Source: JASHVB01 sp049522565
GTDB taxonomy: Bacteria > Pseudomonadota > Alphaproteobacteria > Acetobacterales > Acetobacteraceae
DNA: 9,666 bases
NCBI GenBank assembly: GCA_049522565.1
Contig: JBEKNT010000263.1
Coordinates: 1 to 9,666 of the forward strand
Direction of reading: 5' to 3'
A program made the translations under genes and the position numbers. Positions 6,271-9,666 of this stretch are shown here, one piece after another (within the stretch, counting starts at the first letter, position 1; every line of letters starts with the position of its first letter). The notes under the pieces were generated by a model. That model was not told the DNA's origin, made no database searches, and saw nothing but the letters and a program-made list of their open reading frames with translations.

Positions 6271-7479
6271 CTACTCCGCCGCCACCGCCATCACATCCCC
6301 CCGCGCCGAGGCCCGCGCGCTGCCCATGCACAGCAGGCTCGCCAGCAGCAGCACGGCGACGAGGATCAACACCAGCTCGGGATGATGCCGGTCGATCAGC
6401 ATGCCGAACGGCACCGGGGTCAGCGCGCTGCCCAGCGGCAGCCCGGCGCTGACAAAGCCGAACACCTTGCCGATCTGCCCTGGCGGCGACGCGTCCTTCA
6501 GCATCACGTCGCGCGGTGTGCGGCTGGCGCCCAGCGCCAGGCCGGAGGCGAACATCAACCCGATCACCGCCTCCCAAGGCAGCGCCGCCAGGGCCACCAC
6601 CAGCACCAGCGTCGCGGACACGACCGTCAGCGCCACCGCGAAGCCCGACACGTGCTGCCGATAGGTGTCGGCGAACCAGCCCCCCACCAGCACGCCGCAG
6701 GTTGACCCCGCCATGTAGCCGGTCAGGGCCGCGGAGGCGATCGCCAGCTCCATCCCCTTCACCGTGTGCAGCACGGTGATCAGCCAGGCCTGCACCCCCG
6801 CCCCGGCCATCGAGCCGAGCAGGAAGAAGCCGAAGAACAGCAGCATGGTGCGGCTGAACAACAGCGCCCGGCCGCTGATCGGGGCGCCGGCGTGATGGGG
6901 CTCGTGGCGCACCTGGTCGTTCAGGATGGCGCTTTGCAGCAGGATCGCCAGCACCACCGGCACGCCCAGCAAGCCGACCAGGATCAGGCTGGCGCGCCAG
7001 CCCAACGTTACCGCGAGCAGGGCCATCACCGGCGGGCCTGAGGCGAAGCCGAGATTGCCGCTGAAGGTGTGCAATGCGAAGGAGCGGCCCATGCGGTCGC
7101 CGACCACCGAGCCGCTGATGATCGCGTAGTCGGACGGGTGGATCACCGAGTTGCCGATGCCGGACAGCGTCGCCAGCGCGAGGATCTGCCAGAAGCTGGT
7201 GGCCAGCCCCATCGCCGCCATCGACAGCGACATCAGCAGAGCGCCGCCGACCAGGAACGGCCGCGCTCCGTAACGGTCCACCAGGAAGCCGACCGGGGTT
7301 TGCAATACCGCGGTGGTGCCGGACATCAGCGCCACCGTCAGGCCGAGTTCGGCGAAGGATACGTCGAACGCCTTCTGCCACGCGAGGAACAGCGGCGGCA
7401 GGCACAGCACGTAGAAATGCGAGAGGAAATGGCCGTTGCCGATCAGGACATTGACACGGGTCGTGCGGCTCAGGGCCAT
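6271..7479 (-). CDS. Major facilitator superfamily transporter, fosmidomycin-resistance (Fsr)-like
   Basis: The 402-residue protein has about twelve hydrophobic segments and the MFS loop 2-3 motif GFLVDRYGARP at residues 64-74. GIGNSVIHPSDYA (107-119) and the later SGNLGFASGP (140-149) resemble the GxxxSxFHPE and GGNxGxAxGP signatures of Fsr-like carriers. A central cytoplasmic loop lies at about 188-208 and contains a His-rich stretch. Such carriers are proton-driven exporters of small molecules, and the substrate cannot be predicted. The ATG at 7479 was chosen over the upstream in-frame ATG at 7581 because GAGGAC on the minus strand lies about nine bases before it and the first 34 upstream residues are Arg/Pro-rich and look non-coding. 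It is divergent from the repeat-rich gene at 7871. Confidence 0.9.
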   Translation of the reverse strand: MALSRTTRVNVLIGNGHFLSHFYVLCLPPLFLAWQKAFDVSFAELGLTVALMSGTTAVLQTPVGFLVDRYGARPFLVGGALLMSLSMAAMGLATSFWQILALATLSGIGNSVIHPSDYAIISGSVVGDRMGRSFALHTFSGNLGFASGPPVMALLAVTLGWRASLILVGLLGVPVVLAILLQSAILNDQVRHEPHHAGAPISGRALLFSRTMLLFFGFFLLGSMAGAGVQAWLITVLHTVKGMELAIASAALTGYMAGSTCGVLVGGWFADTYRQHVSGFAVALTVVSATLVLVVALAALPWEAVIGLMFASGLALGASRTPRDVMLKDASPPGQIGKVFGFVSAGLPLGSALTPVPFGMLIDRHHPELVLILVAVLLLASLLCMGSARASARGDVMAVAAE

Positions 7480-7870
7480 AGGGCGGCGTCCTCGACGTGA
7501 ACGATTCGCAAGATGATCGGGGGGTTGCGATGCGTCAACCAATGCGGGGCCGCGGACGGGAGGGGGGTCTCTTCGGTACACAGCGATCCCATAACCCCCT
7601 GCTACTCAATCGCGCCGCGATGAGCGTGGACCAGGCACGAAGCCGAGTCTGGTGCTGCTCCGCGATCGCCGCTCCACTTCCTCCGGGATAAATTTTCCAG
7701 CCGTAGGCCGCACCGGCTTCACCAGCGGACACCGGCGATTTCCGGCCATGGTTCGTCACCACCCTGTAGCGCGGCCCGGTGTCTGCCGTTGGGCGCCATG
7801 TGTCTTGTCTGGTCTTCTTTCCTAGGAAATTATACTCTGCCCGCTCCGGAAGCCTGCAGGAGCGTGCCGC
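7480..7870. other. Divergent intergenic region before the repeat-protein gene
   Basis: This region separates the minus-strand transporter gene from the plus-strand gene at 7871. It holds the candidate promoter and palindrome at 7805-7836. A minus-strand frame of 114 codons is open across 7535-7879, but it has no recognisable domain, its start falls inside the next gene, and it covers the promoter-like sequence, so it is not called as a gene. Its middle part is less biased in composition than typical shadow frames, so a decayed gene fragment cannot be excluded. Confidence 0.4.
7805..7836 (+). promoter_or_regulatory. Candidate promoter with embedded 12-bp palindrome
   Basis: TATACT at 7831-7836 matches the -10 consensus at five of six positions and stands out in GC-rich DNA. 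Directly before it lies TTTCCTAGGAAA (7818-7829), a perfect 12-base palindrome in the expected spacer, suggesting a repressor or activator half-site pair. The -35 is weak: TTGTCT at 7805-7810 would leave a 20-base spacer. The start codon at 7871 is 34 bases beyond the -10 box and is preceded by AGGAG at 7858-7862, so the arrangement is coherent. Confidence 0.45.
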
Positions 7871-8878
7871 ATGCCTCACCCGTCCTCACGCACCTGCACC
7901 ATCGCCGCCCCAGCCAGTCCGGCAGCGGCCCAACCCCAGTCGCCGCTGCCGGCCGCCAAGCGCCATGGCAATCCCAACCTCGTCCTTATCCCCCGTTGCG
8001 GCGCTCGCACCCACGCGGGCTGCCCCTGCCGCGTCCCGTCGGCCCACGGCAAGCCGCGGTGTCCCGTGGGTCAAGCCCGCGGGCGGGTGGAGCGGCAGGC
8101 GCTGGATTACCTCGACCGCCTGCCGCCCGAGTTCGCGGTCCGTCTGGGCGACATGCCGGGGGAACTGCTGAAGCTGCTCCACCCGGCACGCGGCCTGACC
8201 CAAGCCGAGGACCGCGCCATGCGGCGCGCCGAGGCCGAAGCCCTTGCACCTTGGAAGCAGGCCATCGCGCCGGCCCGGCAGGCCGCGCGCGCGGGCTGCG
8301 CCAGCTCGCTCGCACCGTCGGGTCCGCTGGCGGCAGCGCAGCCAAGACCCCTTGCACCAGAAAGAGTGGCTGGCACCGGCCCGGCGGCGCCGCTTGCCGC
8401 TTCGGCGCCAGCGCCGGCAGAACCCCTTGCACCAATTCGGCCGGGCGCTACCCGCACCGCGCCGGCGCCGGCCCGGTTCGCAGCGCAGCCAAAACCGTGT
8501 GCACCAGAACGAGCGACGGGCGCGGCTGCCACCGGCCCGACGGCGGCACCTGCCGCTCCGGCGCCAGCGCAGGCAGAACCCCTTGCACCAATTCGGCCGG
8601 GCGCCACCCGCACCGCGCCGGCCCGGTTCGCGGCGCAGCCAAAATCCCATGCACCAGAACGAGCAACGGGCGCGACTGCCACCGGCCCGGCGGCGGCACC
8701 TGCCGCTCCGCCGCCAGCGCAGGCAGAACCCCTTGCACCAATTCGACCGGCCGCCACCGGGACCGCGCCGGCGCCGGCCCGGTTCGCAGCGCAGCCAAAA
8801 CCCCATGCACCAGAGCGAGCGACCGGCGCGGCTGCCACCAGCCTGGCAGCGCCGCCTGCCGCTCCGGCGCCAGCCTAG
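7871..8878 (+). CDS. Cys-motif protein with Ala/Pro-rich tandem-repeat tail; probably truncated
   Basis: The 335-residue product starts at an ATG with a clear ribosome binding site (AGGAG, 7858-7862, spacing eight). Residues 43-64 (CGARTHAGCPC...PRC) match, from memory, the start of the small CGAxTRxGxPCRxPA..GxxRCxMHGG domain of proteobacterial and phage proteins, but the HGG part is absent. Residues 109-135 are charged and contain AEALAPWKQAI (122-132), which I also associate with Acetobacteraceae members of this group. From about residue 150 the protein is Ala/Pro repeats: EPLAPI recurs at 184, 236 and 286 (spacing 52 and 50 residues), alternating with AAQPK.. APERATG. No signal peptide or membrane segment is visible. 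The stop at 8876-8878 replaces the Gln of the repeat (CAG to TAG), and related coding sequence continues beyond it. Function unknown. DNA or protein binding by the Cys motif is only a guess. Confidence 0.65.
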   Translation: MPHPSSRTCTIAAPASPAAAQPQSPLPAAKRHGNPNLVLIPRCGARTHAGCPCRVPSAHGKPRCPVGQARGRVERQALDYLDRLPPEFAVRLGDMPGELLKLLHPARGLTQAEDRAMRRAEAEALAPWKQAIAPARQAARAGCASSLAPSGPLAAAQPRPLAPERVAGTGPAAPLAASAPAPAEPLAPIRPGATRTAPAPARFAAQPKPCAPERATGAAATGPTAAPAAPAPAQAEPLAPIRPGATRTAPARFAAQPKSHAPERATGATATGPAAAPAAPPPAQAEPLAPIRPAATGTAPAPARFAAQPKPHAPERATGAAATSLAAPPAAPAPA

Positions 8879-9209
8879 GCAGAACCCCTTGCACCAATTC
8901 GGCCGGGCGCCACCCACACCGCTCCGACGGCGCGCAGCCAAAAGCCCATGCACCAATTCCGCCGGCCCCGGCCTGGATTGCTCTGGACCAGGCGCCGGCG
9001 AGCGTCGGCGCGGACCAAGCGGCAAAACCCCTTGCACCAGAACGCATCGAGCGCGGGCCATGCAGCGCCCCGGCACCGGTCCGGTGCACAGCGCAGCCAA
9101 AAGCCCATGCAACAGAACGCTCCCCAAGACCGGGCAGCAGCAGCCGGACGATACCGGTTGGCCGGGCGGCACACCGCTGGCTGCGGCAGCAGAAGCTCAT
9201 GCACCAGAA
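8346..9209 (+). repeat. Array of 12 copies of a TGCACCA-centred motif in ~150-bp tandem units
   Basis: Two related motifs alternate. Type A is AGAACCCCTTGCACCAATTC and type B is CCAAAACCCCATGCACCAGA. The core octamers begin at 8352, 8427, 8499, 8583, 8649, 8733, 8805, 8889, 8948, 9032, 9107 (ATGCAACA) and 9199. A to B distances are 72, 66, 72 and 59. B to A distances are 84 each time over the four central pairs. The composite period is 150-156 bases. A diverged single motif, CCCTTGCACC, at 8241-8250 inside the unique part of the gene may be the ancestor. Intervening DNA is also repeated but less strictly. The first eight copies share one reading frame, and later ones do not. Confidence 0.9.
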
Positions 9210-9219
9210 ACCGGCCTAA
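8879..9219 (+). pseudogene. Frame-disrupted 3' continuation of the repeat-protein gene
   Basis: After the stop at 8876-8878 the same frame goes on encoding AEPLAPIRPGAT, identical to upstream repeats, for about 12 codons. Between 8897 and 8935 the sequence is seven bases shorter than the equivalent copy at 8591-8640. The repeat peptides then continue in another frame (AQPKAHAPI, AAKPLAPE, AQPKAHATE) to a stop at 9217-9219. The last motif copy (9199) reads EAHAPE only in yet another frame, implying a second indel between about 9115 and 9190. The simplest reading is a longer ancestral gene broken by one nonsense change and one or two frameshifts. Sequencing error or a programmed frame change is less likely. 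Confidence 0.55.
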
Positions 9220-9303
9220 GCTGGGGTGAGCGCCACGCGTTGGTGCCGGCGGGCAGAATCTGGGCCATGATGCCGGCTCTGCAACCGACAAGGACACGGG
9301 CCG

Positions 9304-9666
9304 GTGGATGCAACGGAGCCAACCCTGCCGCAACGGCTGGCGGCGCTGTGGGACCATCTCGGGCTGGGTGCGGCGCACGTGGCGGCCCAGATGCCGGGCG
9401 ACCTGGCCGGCTTCGTCTCGGCCACACCGGGCCGCGTGGCGGGCGTGGTGCTGTGCGTGCCGTCGCGGCTCGATCCGGCGCCGTTCGCCGGCGTGGCCGG
9501 GCGCGTCCTGATGATCGCCGGCGAGGGCGACCTGACGGACGCGGTCACCGCCCGGGCGCTGCCTCGGCTGCCGGGCGCCGAACGTCACGTGCTGCAAGGC
9601 TACCAAGCGCCCGGCTGGGCCGACGTGGTGGCCGACCGCACCGAGGCGATCGCCGGCTGGATGCTC
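9304..9666 (+). CDS. Alpha/beta-hydrolase-like protein, 5' part, cut by right edge
   Basis: A GTG at 9304 with AAGGA at 9290-9294 (spacing nine) opens a frame that runs uninterrupted for 121 codons to the edge. Residues 11-50 (helix, then AAHVAAQMPGDLAGF, then GRVAGVVLCVPS) resemble the nucleophile-elbow region of alpha/beta hydrolases, followed by RVLMIAGEGDLT at 67-78 (the strand with the acid) and GAERHVLQGYQAPGWADVVADR at 91-112. The elbow GxSxGG is replaced by AAQMPGD (residues 27-33), so there is no obvious nucleophile, and the usual N-terminal HGG oxyanion segment is missing. I associate this half-domain with larger proteins that also carry a methyltransferase domain, but that part is outside the window. 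The family call is moderate and the coding call is stronger. Confidence 0.6.
   Translation, partial: MDATEPTLPQRLAALWDHLGLGAAHVAAQMPGDLAGFVSATPGRVAGVVLCVPSRLDPAPFAGVAGRVLMIAGEGDLTDAVTARALPRLPGAERHVLQGYQAPGWADVVADRTEAIAGWML

Noticed and set aside
5537..7405. 622-codon minus-strand frame covering the dioxygenase and transporter genes
   Set aside because: It overlaps the MFS gene in another frame and the TauD gene antisense. Both have full family motifs, so this is a composition artefact.
7563..7599. GGGGGT...ACCCCC inverted pair upstream of the transporter gene
   Set aside because: Only six bases with a 25-base loop of ordinary sequence, expected by chance in such G- and C-run-rich DNA.
7535..7879. 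114-codon minus-strand frame between the transporter and repeat-protein genes
   Set aside because: No family resemblance, and its start lies inside the next gene's coding start and over its promoter-like region. A decayed fragment is possible but not supported.
7886..9172. Long minus-strand open frames across the repeat array (peptides such as FWCMGFWLRC and NWCKGFCLRW repeated)
   Set aside because: They are shadows created by the DNA repeats and high GC. They have no ribosome binding site, are Arg/Gly/Cys-biased, and the plus-strand gene has the better start signals and the in-frame repeat spacing.
8346..9209. CRISPR array interpretation of the regularly spaced motif
   Set aside because: The intervals are themselves repeated and partly coding, spacing varies from 59 to 92 bases, and no cas genes are present.

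Overview
This is GC-rich chromosomal DNA from an alphaproteobacterium, most likely Rhodospirillales/Acetobacteraceae. The organism call is inferred from the high GC, the DnaB type, a PEP-CTERM surface protein, and copies of a palindromic repeat whose arms read as 'CEERSD..AI' in translation. I recall that repeat being common in such genomes. No rRNA, tRNA, CRISPR array or intact transposase is visible.

Layout. The left edge holds the first codons of a minus-strand gene (1-12), then a palindromic repeat (46-153) and a degenerate 16-bp tandem repeat (163-250). A small minus-strand flavoprotein (263-817) diverges from the replicative helicase gene dnaB (1062-2558). Directly after dnaB lies a 45-codon overlapping reading frame (2548-2685) that repeats part of the dnaB Walker B region. 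About 620 bases without a convincing gene follow, with an exact 20-bp tandem duplication and an AT-rich patch. A secreted PEP-CTERM protein (3309-4076) converges on a membrane fatty-acid hydroxylase/sterol-desaturase-like enzyme (4094-4930, minus). A second, decayed palindromic repeat (5036-5136) precedes a TfdA/TauD-type 2-oxoglutarate dioxygenase (5251-6150). That gene converges on an MFS transporter gene (6271-7479, minus).

The right third is the least ordinary part. A gene with a good ribosome binding site and a candidate promoter containing a palindrome (7871-8878) encodes a protein with a Cys-rich N-terminus and a long Ala/Pro repeat tail. The tail comes from a DNA array carrying 12 copies of a short motif centred on TGCACCA, about every 60-90 bases. 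The array continues past the stop codon to about 9209, through at least one and probably two frame changes, so the gene looks recently truncated. A GTG-started gene resembling an alpha/beta hydrolase, but lacking a normal nucleophile elbow, starts at 9304 and runs off the right edge.

The genes do not form an evident pathway. Apart from dnaB they look like independent accessory and housekeeping functions in alternating orientation. The best candidate for something undescribed is the 8346-9209 motif array and the gene that carries it.
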